DNA from: Snuella sedimenti
GTDB lineage: Bacteria; Bacteroidota; Bacteroidia; Flavobacteriales; Flavobacteriaceae
Length of the DNA stretch: 64,000 bases
Direction: 5' to 3'
NCBI RefSeq assembly: GCF_016428595.1
Contig: NZ_JAELVQ010000003.1
Coordinates: forward strand, 62,001-126,000
Part shown: positions 27,031 to 36,573 of the stretch, one piece after another
Layout of the letters: the number at the start of each line of letters is the position of its first letter
Numbering within the stretch: the first letter of the stretch is position 1
Notes under the pieces: model-generated
What the model was told of the DNA's origin: nothing
The model's input: only the letters and a program-made list of their open reading frames with translations
Database searches by the model: none
Position numbers and translations under genes: made by a program

Positions 27031-28842
27031 ATGCGTAAAAATGGAAATTCTTTAGATCAGCGAACGTTCGATAAGTTAAGCCGTTTATACATCATTGCCT
27101 TAAGCACCATTGCACTCTCGGTTGTGGTTAGTCAGGTGCTAATAAGAAAGCATTTGCAGGATCAGGAAAGTGATTCAACAGTTATAAATATAGCGGGAAG
27201 GCAGCGTATGTTAAGTCAGAAGTTAACCAAGGAAATTGTTTCTTTGGTGGCTGAAGATGATTTGGATAAAGCTTTAAGTATCAAGGACAGCATTAAAGCA
27301 ACCCAGGCTTTGTGGCAAGTATCCCATGAGTCGCTTCAAAGCGGAAATGATAGCTTGGGATTGCCCGGTAATAACAGTGTGGTTGTATCTGATTTGTTTA
27401 AAAGGCTAAATGTATCCTTTAAAACCATTAACGAGTCATCAAAACGTATTGTTGAAAAAATTGAGGGACAGCCATCATTACCTGTGGATTCTTTTGTTAA
27501 TGATGTTACGATTATAAAGAATACCGAAGCCGATTTTCTGTCGGTAATGGATAAAATCGTTAACCAGTACGATTTGGAAGCCGACGAAAAAGTAAGTTGG
27601 TTGCGGCGCTTAGAAATGCTGTTAACAACGCTCACCCTTTTAATATTACTCTTTGAATTTCTTTTTATTTTTTGGCCAACGGCAAAAAGTGTAAAACAAA
27701 CTTTGGCCGAGTTACTTGTTGCTGAAAAAAAGGCTAAGAAAATGGCTTATGACGCCGATGTGTTAAGTGTATCCAAGGAAAAATCCATAAAAGAGTTGCG
27801 TGCTTTAAGCCATGCTATGGACGAAACACTTTTGTTTGCTCGTATTTCGTCCAACGGAAGCGTAGTGCATATGGGAAATAAATTTTCACGCCTTTTTAAG
27901 TTTAATAGGTTTAAAGCAAGTGCCAGTTTTTCTGAAATCCTATCCATCCATGATAACGAACGGATGAACATAGATGATTTGGTATCAAAATATAAAAAAA
28001 CGGGCTGGCAAGGCGAGGTAAAGGCAACCACAAAAGAAGGTGAAGCGATTTGGCTGGAAATGGCTATCATTCCTTTTAATCCTACCGATGATAAATCAGA
28101 ATTGCTGATTATAGCTTCTGAGATTACTGAGCGGAAAGAAGCACAATTGGAAATTGAACGCTTGACCAAAGCGCGTTTTGAGGAAAAAATGAGTCAGCAA
28201 AAAATTATTTCCAGTAAGATTATTGAAAATCAGGAAAAGGAGCAAAACCGTATCGCAAAAGACGTTCATGATGGTATTGGGCAGATGCTTACGGGGTTAA
28301 AATACAATCTGGAAAGTATCGACATTTCCGATATAGAAAAAACAGCTTCTAAAGTAGAACACCTTAAAGAGTTAACAACCAATATTATTAAAGGTGTAAG
28401 GACAGCAACCTTTAATTTAACACCACCAGAACTAACCGATCATGGGATCGTTCCTGCCATTACTAAGCTTACGAAAGAGCTATCTAAGCTCACGGGAAAA
28501 CAAATCGTCTTTTATAATAAAACCAATTTTAATCAGCGTTTAGACTCTTTAATCGAAATTAATATATATAGGATTACGCAGGAAGCCATTAATAATGCCA
28601 TAAAATATGCAGATTCTACACATATTTTGGTGTCCCTTTCGCATAGTGAAAACCTGTTGAGTATTGTAATTGATGATAATGGTAAGGGGTTTGATCCCGA
28701 TAAAGTAAAGCGTATCAAGAATGGCGATGGCGGTATGGGAATGACCTTTATGCGGGAACGTATTACTTATATTAATGGACGCTTGTTCCTTAGTTCTCAG
28801 CCAGGCAAAGGAACGCGCGTAACTTTAAACATTCCTTTGTAA
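27031..28842 (+). CDS. NarX-like histidine kinase with PilJ sensor domain
   Basis: The 603-residue protein has a first membrane helix (about 18-38), a periplasmic PilJ-type domain that opens with NIAGRQRMLSQKLTKE (about 50-66), a second helix (LLTTLTLLILLFEFLFIFW, about 195-213), a PAS domain (about 255-370), a HisKA_3 helix with the phospho-acceptor H413 in AKDVHDGIGQMLTGL, and a HATPase domain (ITQEAINNAIKYAD, then DDNGKGFDP and GGMGMTFMRERI). NIAGRQRM is the counterpart of the NarX P-box, so nitrate or nitrite is the likely ligand. The partner regulator starts 172 bp downstream. Confidence 0.92.
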   Translation: MRKNGNSLDQRTFDKLSRLYIIALSTIALSVVVSQVLIRKHLQDQESDSTVINIAGRQRMLSQKLTKEIVSLVAEDDLDKALSIKDSIKATQALWQVSHESLQSGNDSLGLPGNNSVVVSDLFKRLNVSFKTINESSKRIVEKIEGQPSLPVDSFVNDVTIIKNTEADFLSVMDKIVNQYDLEADEKVSWLRRLEMLLTTLTLLILLFEFLFIFWPTAKSVKQTLAELLVAEKKAKKMAYDADVLSVSKEKSIKELRALSHAMDETLLFARISSNGSVVHMGNKFSRLFKFNRFKASASFSEILSIHDNERMNIDDLVSKYKKTGWQGEVKATTKEGEAIWLEMAIIPFNPTDDKSELLIIASEITERKEAQLEIERLTKARFEEKMSQQKIISSKIIENQEKEQNRIAKDVHDGIGQMLTGLKYNLESIDISDIEKTASKVEHLKELTTNIIKGVRTATFNLTPPELTDHGIVPAITKLTKELSKLTGKQIVFYNKTNFNQRLDSLIEINIYRITQEAINNAIKYADSTHILVSLSHSENLLSIVIDDNGKGFDPDKVKRIKNGDGGMGMTFMRERITYINGRLFLSSQPGKGTRVTLNIPL

Positions 28843-28846
28843 AGGA

Positions 28847-28878
28847 TACGTAGTATTACGTAAAATTTAGTAGTTTTG
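28847..28878 (+). promoter_or_regulatory. Promoter of the response regulator gene: two TACGTA sites plus -7 box
   Basis: TACGTA occurs at 28847-28852 and 28857-28862, 10 bp apart (one helical turn). The -7 box TAGTTTTG lies at 28871-28878, again exactly 8 bp after the proximal site. Transcription would start near 28884, giving a leader of about 130 nt. The presence of the same site at its own gene suggests the regulator is autoregulated. Confidence 0.65.
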
Positions 28879-28916
28879 TACTTACGCGATAATCGAGATT
28901 TTAATCGAAAAGAATT

Positions 28917-28994
28917 CCTCGAGGCGTTGCCTCTGGGTTTCCATTGAAATCAAAATGTTTTTTCTTATAACTATCTGGTGGACTTGCCCCGAGG
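28917..28994 (+). promoter_or_regulatory. Structured 5' leader before the response regulator
   Basis: CCTCGAGGC (28917-28925) can pair with GCCCCGAGG (28986-28994), and within the left side GAGGC-GTT-GCCTC (28921-28933) is an alternative local hairpin. The two pairings are mutually exclusive. This could be a small leader structure controlling the regulator; whether it acts is unknown. Confidence 0.4.
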
Positions 28995-29014
28995 TAGTTT
29001 ATTAAAATTAGTTT

Positions 29015-29680
29015 ATGGATGTTATTCATGTAGTTTTAGCAGATGACCACGCATTGGTAAGGGATGGTATTAAGGCGCTTTTAGAGGATCAATCTGGAAT
29101 TGTAGTAATAGACGAGGCTTCAAATGGAAAAGAAGCTTTGGAAGTTATAAAAAAAAATAAGCCCCATGTGTTGGTGGTAGACATTCGTATGCCTGAAATG
29201 AATGGAGTTGAAGTGGTAAGAGCTGTCAATAATAGCTATGATGATGTGCGTACATTGGTACTTTCTATGCACGATTCCGAAGAGTACGTAGTGCAGGCCA
29301 TTCAGGCAGGAGCAGACGGCTATTTGTTAAAGGGCGCTAGTAAAGAAGAGTTTATAAAAGCACTTAAAAAAGTGGCCTCCGGAGGTAAGTATTTTACGGG
29401 CGATATATCGTCCATTATTATGAACAATTTTGTAAATGGAAGTGTAAGTAAGGCGGCCACATCTGAAACCCCGCATGTTGAAGCACTATTTCATCTTACC
29501 AAGCGTGAAAAACAAATTCTGACGCTTGTACTCCAATTAAAGAACAATAAAGATATTGCTGAAGAGCTTAATATTAGTAAGCGAACGGCAGAAGTACATC
29601 GTTTTAATTTGATGAAAAAAATGGATGTAAAAAACCTAAAAGAACTTACTGACAAGGCCAAAGAATACCAGTTGATCTAA
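29015..29680 (+). CDS. NarL/FixJ-family response regulator
   Basis: The 221-residue protein has a receiver domain with the acidic pair D10-D11, the phospho-acceptor D56 in VLVVDIRMPEMNG, Thr/Ser and Lys positions (VLSMHD, LLKGAS), and a C-terminal LuxR-type HTH (HLTKREKQILTLVLQLKNNK, then IAEELNISKRTAEVHRFNLM). It pairs with the PilJ-containing kinase immediately upstream, making a NarX/NarL-like nitrate/nitrite system. It likely binds the TACGTA sites found before its own gene, nirB and narK. That assignment is inference from shared motif and location. Confidence 0.93.
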   Translation: MDVIHVVLADDHALVRDGIKALLEDQSGIVVIDEASNGKEALEVIKKNKPHVLVVDIRMPEMNGVEVVRAVNNSYDDVRTLVLSMHDSEEYVVQAIQAGADGYLLKGASKEEFIKALKKVASGGKYFTGDISSIIMNNFVNGSVSKAATSETPHVEALFHLTKREKQILTLVLQLKNNKDIAEELNISKRTAEVHRFNLMKKMDVKNLKELTDKAKEYQLI

Positions 29681-29909
29681 ACAAAAGTGCTCCTTTCTTG
29701 GCTCTGTATTAATAATATCTATTGAAATTGTCGCGCTTGTGATTTTTTGCAGGATTTTCTGCTTTTTGGTATTTACCTTGAAATAGAACAGGCAAATCAT
29801 TCTTAGTACTCACATCGATTAACAAAATTTTTTATTTTATACACGCCCTTTTTATTAGATTCTTAAAATGAACTTTTAATAATTATACATTTAATAATTA
29901 TTACTCAAA

Positions 29910-29954
29910 TACGTATTTTAGTCACGTATTATTACGTAATTATACATAGATTTG
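29910..29954 (+). promoter_or_regulatory. narK promoter: TACGTA-type sites plus -7 box
   Basis: TACGTA at 29910-29915, CACGTA at 29923-29928 and TACGTA at 29933-29938 precede a -7 box TAGATTTG at 29947-29954. The proximal site ends exactly 8 bp before the box, as at nirB and at the regulator gene. A further TACGTA at 29955-29960 abuts the box on its downstream side. The narK ATG follows at 29975. Confidence 0.7.
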
Positions 29955-29974
29955 TACGTATAAAATTATGAGTT

Positions 29975-31396
29975 ATGACAAATCTAAACACGACTAAAGC
30001 AACAAAACTAAATTTACTGGATTTTAAAGCGATTCCAATACGTACATTTTGGATTACGTCTATTTCATTTTTCATGTGTTTCTTTGCATGGTTTGGGATA
30101 GTTCCTTTTATGCCCGATGTGGTTAAGGATTTAGGCTTAACGCCAGATCAAAAGTGGAACTCTATTATTTTGGCTGTTTCTGGAACTGTTTTTGCGCGTT
30201 TGCTAATAGGTAAATTATGTGACAAATACGGGCCTCGATTATGTTATACCCTACTTTTAATGTTAGGAGCCATTCCTGTTGTTTTATGCGGTTTGGTACA
30301 AACACCCCTTCAGTTTTTAGTATGTAGGTTATTTATTGGTTTTATAGGAGCATCATTTGTTATAACCCAAGTGCATACTTCATTAATGTTTGCTCCCAAT
30401 ATAGTAGGAACAGCCAATGCAACTTCTGCTGGTTGGGGAAATTTAGGAGGAGGAGCCAATCGTTTAGGAATGCCTTTAATTGCAGCAGCTGTTATAGGTT
30501 TTGGAGTCGCCGAAGCTGAGGCATGGCGTTATGCTATGGTAATTGCTGGGGTAATATGCTTTTTAATGGGGGTGGTATATTACTTTTTCACACAGGATAC
30601 ACCAGAAGGCAACTTTAAGGAGCTGAGAACCTCAGGAGAAATGATTACTCCAAAAAAGAATCAAATAAAGTTTAAGGAAGTCATTGCTGATTATAGGATA
30701 TGGATTCTGTTTTTGGTCTATGCGTCTTGCTTTGGAATAGAACTTACCGTGTACGGCACGATGGACGATTACTTACAAAATACGTTTCAACTAGAGCGTG
30801 TTACAGCAGGTAACATTGTATTGTCTTTTGCCCTAATGAATATTTTTGCGAGAACACTAGGAGGCTATTTTGGAGATAAATTTGGAAAGCTAAAAGGTTT
30901 ACGAGGGCGTGTGTTGTTTTTATCTTTTATGTTAACATTGCAAGGTATTATATTGGTTACTTTTTCTACTACAAGCAGTATCATGCTGGGAATCGTGTTT
31001 TTGATTTTATTTAGTTTGTCGGTGCAAATGGCCGAAGGTGCTACGTTTTCAGTAGTACCATTTATAAATAAGAAAGCTATAGGTGCTGTTTCCGGTATTG
31101 TTGGAGCAGGGGGCAACGTAGGGGCTTTTTTGGCAGCCTTATTGCTTAAATCCAAATCGGCAATGGCAGAGAAAGCAGCAATAGCTGCTAATCAAGGTTT
31201 AGGGGAGGATGCTATAAGTTTGGCACAAGCAGAAGCAGCTTCAAATGCTGTTTCGCAGGGGTATTTTATAATTGGAATTATAGTTGTAATAACCGGTATG
31301 GTGGCATTGGCTATTCGATTCTCTACCCAAGATGAAAAAGTAGCCGAGATGGAATTAAAGCAATCTGTTGGAGCATTGGTTCCTGTAAAAAGCTAA
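29975..31396 (+). CDS. narK: NarK-type nitrate/nitrite MFS transporter
   Basis: The 473-residue inner-membrane protein shows about twelve hydrophobic segments. The nitrate-signature motifs are present: GWGNLGGGANRLGMPL (about residue 155) and the second copy GIVGAGGNVGAFLAALLL (about 371). The intracellular loops carry the MFS pattern GKLCDKYGPRLCY (about 81) and GYFGDKFGKLKGLRGR (about 290). The first ~25 residues precede helix 1 and are cytoplasmic. It imports nitrate for the reductase encoded 127 bp downstream. The promoter with TACGTA sites lies immediately upstream. Confidence 0.94.
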   Translation: MTNLNTTKATKLNLLDFKAIPIRTFWITSISFFMCFFAWFGIVPFMPDVVKDLGLTPDQKWNSIILAVSGTVFARLLIGKLCDKYGPRLCYTLLLMLGAIPVVLCGLVQTPLQFLVCRLFIGFIGASFVITQVHTSLMFAPNIVGTANATSAGWGNLGGGANRLGMPLIAAAVIGFGVAEAEAWRYAMVIAGVICFLMGVVYYFFTQDTPEGNFKELRTSGEMITPKKNQIKFKEVIADYRIWILFLVYASCFGIELTVYGTMDDYLQNTFQLERVTAGNIVLSFALMNIFARTLGGYFGDKFGKLKGLRGRVLFLSFMLTLQGIILVTFSTTSSIMLGIVFLILFSLSVQMAEGATFSVVPFINKKAIGAVSGIVGAGGNVGAFLAALLLKSKSAMAEKAAIAANQGLGEDAISLAQAEAASNAVSQGYFIIGIIVVITGMVALAIRFSTQDEKVAEMELKQSVGALVPVKS

Positions 31397-31523
31397 TTAT
31401 AAGTACAGATTTTTGTCAATTTAGAGATTTAATGGCGCTTTTTTAAGGTATTGGGAATAATAAATGTGATGTCTTGTTTAGTGTTGTTTATTTTTTTTAA
31501 TTAGTATTAAAACACAAGTGTAA

Positions 31524-34500
31524 ATGTTTAATAATGAGGTGAAAACGACGTGTTCGTACTGTGGAGTAGGTTGTGGTATTGTTGTCAAAAAAGATATCAA
31601 TAATAAGATCTATGTAGAAGGTGATAAGGACCACCCGGTAAACAAAGGGATGCTTTGCTCCAAAGGTATGAACCTGCACTATGTGGTAAATGATACTTCC
31701 GATAGAATTTTGTATCCAGAAATGCGTTGGAGCCGATCGCATCCACGAGAACGAGTAAGTTGGGACGATGCGTTAGATAGGGCTAGTAGTGTTTTTAAGT
31801 CAATTATTAAAAAATATGGTCCCGACAGTGTTGGTTTTTATGTGTCAGGGCAAAGTTTGACCGAGGAATATTATATAGCCAATAAGCTTACAAAAGGGTT
31901 TTTGGGAACTAATAACATCGATACCAATTCAAGGTTGTGTATGAGTTCGGCTGTTGTTGGTTACAAAAAAACATTTGGAGAAGATAGTGTGCCAGTTTCG
32001 TATGAAGACATTGAATTGGCAGATTGTTTTCTTATTGCTGGTGCTAACCCAGCTTGGTGTCACCCAATTCTTTTTAGGCGTATAGAAAAACATAAAGAGC
32101 AAAATCCAGACGTTCAAATTATAGTGGTCGATCCCCGAAAAACGGATTCTGCGAATTTTGCCGATTTGCATTTGCAATTGCTTCCCGGTACCGATGTTAT
32201 ACTTTATAATGCGATTGGTAGGCGTTTATTTGAGCGGGGCTTGATTTATGATGATTTTATAAAGAACCATACAGAAGGTTTTAAGGAATACAAAGAACAA
32301 ATTTTTTCAATTTCGGTAAAGAAGGCTTCCAAGTTATGTGGCGTCCCCGAAAAAGATATTAGAAAAGCTGCCGATATCATTGGGCTATCAAAAGGTTTTA
32401 TAAGCATGTGGGCCATGGGGCTTAACCAAAGCGTGGTTGGTGTTAATAAAAACTTGGCGTTGTTGAATTTATCGCTAATTACCGGTCAAGTAGGGAAACC
32501 GGGTTCGGGTCCCTTTTCTTTGACCGGACAGCCCAATGCTATGGGAGGCCGAGAGGTAGGAGGGATGGCTAATTTATTGGCTGTTCATAAAGATTTGCAA
32601 AATGAAGAACACCGTCGTGAGGTGGCTCAGTTTTGGGGCGTGGATCGTATTTCTGACAAACCGGGATATACGGCAACCGAAATGTTTGATGCTCTTGAGA
32701 GTGGAAAATTAAAGGCCGTTTGGATTGCTTGTACGAACCCTTTGGTGAGTTTACCCAATACCCATCGTATAGAAAACGCTTTAAAGCAAGCTAAATTTGT
32801 AGTGGTTCAAGATATTTCGCACCGATCGGATACTGTGGCTTATGCCGATTTGGTATTACCAGCAGCCGGATGGTTAGAAAAGGAAGGAACCATGACGAAT
32901 TCTGAACGTCGAATCTCCTATTTACCAAAAGCAGTTGATGCTCCCGGCGAAGCACGCCCCGATGTTGAAATATTTTGTGACTTTGCACAGCGTATGGGCT
33001 TTCGTGGATTTAACTACACTAGTGCCGAAGAAATTTACGATGAGTACTGTGAAATGACCAAAGGCACTAATATTGATGTATCTTATTTGAATTATGACCG
33101 CTTAAAGAATGAAGGGACGTTCCAATGGCCAGTTCCAGAGTATAGGCATTCAGGAACTTCAAGGTTGTTTACCGACAAAAAGTTTTATACCCCGTCACAA
33201 AAGGCAATATTCAATGTACCAGACCAGATAATGAATACTTCTGTAAAACCAACAGAAGCGTATCCGCTTATATTAACCACAGGGCGTGTCCGCGACCAGT
33301 GGCATACTATGACGCGTACGGGTAAGGTGTCAAGATTAAAAACACACTACCCTACACCGGTATTGGAGATTAACCCGGTTGATGCCTATCTATGTAAAAT
33401 AAAGGATGGGGATATAACAGAAATAAAAAGTACAAATGGTGTGGTACGGGTACGAGCAAAAGTTACCGATGCTATAAAAAAAGGCGTGGTATTCTTGCCC
33501 ATGCATTGGGGGAAACAACTTCAGAGCGATTTAAACCGTGCCAATAATTTAACCAATACGCACGTTGATCCGCAATCGAAAGAGCCCGATTTTAAGTTCA
33601 CAACAGTTTCGGTGTCAAAGTATAAAAAGCCTGTTGAAAAGATACTTATTGTTGGTGCTGGAGCAGCTTCGTTCCGCTTTATTCAGAATTATAGGGAACA
33701 GAATGAGGAGGATGAGATTCACGTGTTCTCGAAAGAATCCAATCTATTTTATAATAGGGTATTGTTGCCGGAATATGTTACTGAAGAATTAAGTTGGGAG
33801 CAGTTATTAAAAATAAAACAGGGCGAATTAAATAAATTGGATGTTTATACACATTCTAAAACATATATTACCAAGATCGATTCCCAATTAAAGGAAGTTA
33901 CCGATAGTCATGGTGAAATACATAGCTTCGATAAATTGATTTTGGCTACGGGAAGTCGCGCATTCATACCTAAAGATGTTCAAATAGATTTGCCAGGTCG
34001 CTTTACCATGCGTAATAAAGAGGATGCCGATCGTTTTAAGGCTTATTTAGAGGCAACCAACTTACCAACCGATCAGCAACATGTGGTAATCGTTGGAGGT
34101 GGTTTGTTAGGTTTGGAGTTGGCGGCAGCCCTTAAGCATAGACAGGTTAAGATAACCATTATTCAACGGGCATCGCGACTTATGGAGCGTCAGTTGGACA
34201 AAGTCTCCAGCAAGTTACTTGCATTAGATGTTCAGGAACGTGGCATTCAAATTTATTTTGATAATGAGGTGAGTACCGTGTTTGATGATGACGATACGGG
34301 AGCACTTAATATTACTTTAAAGAGTGGCAAGTTTATAACGGCCAATGCCATTGTTTATGCAATAGGAACCATACCGAATGTAGAAATTGCGCGGGATAAT
34401 GGCATTCTTTGTGGTCGAGGTGTGAAAGTAAATCAGCATTTACAATCCTCGAATCCCGATATTTTTGCAATAGGCGAAATAGCCGAATATAACAATCAAT

Positions 34501-35045
34501 TGTTTGGTATTACTTCGGCAGCAGAAGAGCAGGCAGCTATTTTGGCCAATTTTATTGCAGGAGACATTAGTTGTTCGTATCACGGTTCGGTATTGATGAA
34601 TATTTTAAAATTCAACGATCTTAATTTATGCAGTATAGGTGATATTAATGTACCCGAAAACGATGCAAGTTATGAAGAAGTAGTTTTTACCGATATTTCC
34701 AAGCGTTACTATAAAAAATGTATTGTTAAGGACGATTTATTGATTGGAGCGGTATTAATGGGAGACAAAAATGAATTTGCAGAATTTAAGACCATGATCG
34801 AAAGTAAAATAGAGATGTCTGATAAGCGGAATACTTTGTTGCGTGGTGCTTCAAATAGCAAACCAGTGCTAGGTAAATTAGTGTGTTCGTGCAGTCAGGT
34901 TGGTGCTGGAAATATTCAGGAAGCTATCGATGGCGGTTGTACAAATTTTACGGAGTTATGTAATACAACAGGTGCTGGTTTGGGGTGTGGAAGTTGCAAA
35001 ACAGAAGTAAGGGAATTACTTAATAATGCTAAGGTATTGGCTTAA
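31524..35045 (+). CDS. nasA: Assimilatory nitrate reductase fused to NADH-oxidoreductase and BFD domains
   Basis: The 1173-residue polypeptide joins three modules. Residues 1-690 are a NasA/NarB-type molybdopterin enzyme with a 4Fe-4S site at C10, C13, C17 and C45, a Mo-bis-MGD core (DTNSRLCMSSAVVGYK, GKPGSGPFSLTGQPNAMGGR) and the C-terminal cofactor domain (TTGRVRDQWHTMTRTGK). From about 704 a NirB/NasC-like FAD/NAD module begins (ILIVGAGAASFRFI, HVVIVGGGLLGLELAAALKH). The last ~50 residues are a BFD-type [2Fe-2S] site (CSCSQVGAGN with GLGCGSCKTE). In Klebsiella-type systems the oxidoreductase is a separate protein, so this enzyme should draw electrons from NADH by itself. Cytoplasmic; no Tat signal. 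Confidence 0.93.
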   Translation: MFNNEVKTTCSYCGVGCGIVVKKDINNKIYVEGDKDHPVNKGMLCSKGMNLHYVVNDTSDRILYPEMRWSRSHPRERVSWDDALDRASSVFKSIIKKYGPDSVGFYVSGQSLTEEYYIANKLTKGFLGTNNIDTNSRLCMSSAVVGYKKTFGEDSVPVSYEDIELADCFLIAGANPAWCHPILFRRIEKHKEQNPDVQIIVVDPRKTDSANFADLHLQLLPGTDVILYNAIGRRLFERGLIYDDFIKNHTEGFKEYKEQIFSISVKKASKLCGVPEKDIRKAADIIGLSKGFISMWAMGLNQSVVGVNKNLALLNLSLITGQVGKPGSGPFSLTGQPNAMGGREVGGMANLLAVHKDLQNEEHRREVAQFWGVDRISDKPGYTATEMFDALESGKLKAVWIACTNPLVSLPNTHRIENALKQAKFVVVQDISHRSDTVAYADLVLPAAGWLEKEGTMTNSERRISYLPKAVDAPGEARPDVEIFCDFAQRMGFRGFNYTSAEEIYDEYCEMTKGTNIDVSYLNYDRLKNEGTFQWPVPEYRHSGTSRLFTDKKFYTPSQKAIFNVPDQIMNTSVKPTEAYPLILTTGRVRDQWHTMTRTGKVSRLKTHYPTPVLEINPVDAYLCKIKDGDITEIKSTNGVVRVRAKVTDAIKKGVVFLPMHWGKQLQSDLNRANNLTNTHVDPQSKEPDFKFTTVSVSKYKKPVEKILIVGAGAASFRFIQNYREQNEEDEIHVFSKESNLFYNRVLLPEYVTEELSWEQLLKIKQGELNKLDVYTHSKTYITKIDSQLKEVTDSHGEIHSFDKLILATGSRAFIPKDVQIDLPGRFTMRNKEDADRFKAYLEATNLPTDQQHVVIVGGGLLGLELAAALKHRQVKITIIQRASRLMERQLDKVSSKLLALDVQERGIQIYFDNEVSTVFDDDDTGALNITLKSGKFITANAIVYAIGTIPNVEIARDNGILCGRGVKVNQHLQSSNPDIFAIGEIAEYNNQLFGITSAAEEQAAILANFIAGDISCSYHGSVLMNILKFNDLNLCSIGDINVPENDASYEEVVFTDISKRYYKKCIVKDDLLIGAVLMGDKNEFAEFKTMIESKIEMSDKRNTLLRGASNSKPVLGKLVCSCSQVGAGNIQEAIDGGCTNFTELCNTTGAGLGCGSCKTEVRELLNNAKVLA

Positions 35046-35110
35046 AAGATAGATATAATCTGGTGTTTGTATTGGAGAACTTGGGTTAATTTAAAAACGA
35101 TAGAAACCAA

Positions 35111-36544
35111 ATGAAGGAATTAAATAGGTTAATAATTAACGGCGGTGTGTTATCTCCTGCGGAGTTAAAATACATTTGTGAGACTGCCGAAAATTTGGGT
35201 TTAGATGCGATTTCCTTTGGTTCAAGACAGGACGTAATATTTCCAGATAAAATAGATCAGGAGCGATTGGTTGCATTTGATAAGATTCAGATAGTCGAAC
35301 CTAATAAAACCAGTACAGAAAATATAGTGTCGTCTTATGTGTCGGCCGATATATTTCCAAGTACGTCATGGCTTACGGGCGACAGGTATTTATATATATT
35401 GGAGCAGTTTAAGCACAATCTTAAACTACGCGTGAATATAACGGATCCCAAACAGCGTTTGGTCCCTTTGTTTACAGGGCATATTAATTTTATAGCTTCA
35501 GAGCATGAAGATTATTGGTATTTGTATATTAGACTTCCGGAATGGAAAAAAACGCAAATGTATCCAGCACTTATTTACAGTTGGGACCTTGACAAGATAG
35601 AGTTGGCTATTGAAACTATTTTACAAGAAGAACCAGAAACAATTGAAACTGTTTTTGAGCTTGTGAGCGATGCTGTCGATACCAATAACAGGACAGTGGA
35701 TACGCCTTTAGAAGTGCCTTTTTATCCCTTTCCTTACTACGAAGGCATGAACCGCATTGGAATGGATAAATATTGGTTGGGTCTCTATTGGAGGAATAAT
35801 AGATATGATTTGGATTTTCTTAAGGCCATGTGCGACTTGTGTGCAGAAAGCAAGATTGGTAAAATTTCAATAACCCCATGGAAATCTTTTATTGTTAAAG
35901 GAATTCCAATACAAACAAAATTACAATGGGAAAAGTTTTTAGGGAAGTACGGGATTAATGTGCGCCATTCTATGTTAGAATTGAATTGGCATTTGCCGGT
36001 GGATGATAACGATGCTTTGAGCCTAAAGAAATATCTGGTTACCAATTTTGACCAGAACGATATAAGTACCTATGGACTAACGTTTGGAATTACCAATTAC
36101 GAGAGTAATGCCTATTATTTTACTTCTATTGTCGTAGAAAAGAACAAACAACCGGAACTACAGGGTGATTTTGTTGTTAGGGACACCTATAATTTATTGT
36201 ATGCAAAGAATTTCGATCCAAATACAAGAGAATACATTATGCATGTTCAGGATGTTGATAAAGTAGAATTGCCAGGCTTGCTTATGGAGTTAAGTCAGTT
36301 GTATTTTGAACAATTGGGCACCGAGAAGGAAATAGAAAAACCTGAAGAGATAGACATCAAGGAGAAAAAACAGGAAGTTGTATACCAATGTAGTGATTGT
36401 TTAACAGTGTACAATGAAGCTTATGGAGATGTTACCCAAAATATTGCACCTGGAACATCTTTTGAAAGTTTGCCAGAAAGCTATGTATGTTCACTTTGTG
36501 AAGCACCAAAAAGTAGTTTTAAAAAGAAAGTTCTGGTGAAGTGA
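35111..36544 (+). CDS. Sulfite/nitrite-reductase-like protein with C-terminal rubredoxin
   Basis: The 477-residue protein ends in a rubredoxin with the two CxxC knuckles CSDC (about 430) and CSLC (about 465). The front resembles the ferredoxin-like half domains of sulfite/nitrite reductases (INGGVLSPAELKYICETAEN at 9, GLDAISFGSRQDVIFP at 30, MNRIGMDKYWLGLYWRN at 217), but the CX5C...CX3C cysteines that hold siroheme and 4Fe-4S are missing. It therefore looks like a reductase scaffold turned into an electron carrier or cofactor-binding accessory protein. It closes the nitrate cluster, 65 bp after the reductase gene. Function is inferred only from context. Confidence 0.75.
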   Translation: MKELNRLIINGGVLSPAELKYICETAENLGLDAISFGSRQDVIFPDKIDQERLVAFDKIQIVEPNKTSTENIVSSYVSADIFPSTSWLTGDRYLYILEQFKHNLKLRVNITDPKQRLVPLFTGHINFIASEHEDYWYLYIRLPEWKKTQMYPALIYSWDLDKIELAIETILQEEPETIETVFELVSDAVDTNNRTVDTPLEVPFYPFPYYEGMNRIGMDKYWLGLYWRNNRYDLDFLKAMCDLCAESKIGKISITPWKSFIVKGIPIQTKLQWEKFLGKYGINVRHSMLELNWHLPVDDNDALSLKKYLVTNFDQNDISTYGLTFGITNYESNAYYFTSIVVEKNKQPELQGDFVVRDTYNLLYAKNFDPNTREYIMHVQDVDKVELPGLLMELSQLYFEQLGTEKEIEKPEEIDIKEKKQEVVYQCSDCLTVYNEAYGDVTQNIAPGTSFESLPESYVCSLCEAPKSSFKKKVLVK

Positions 36545-36573
36545 TTGGTGATTTGTAGGGGCAACAAATTTGT

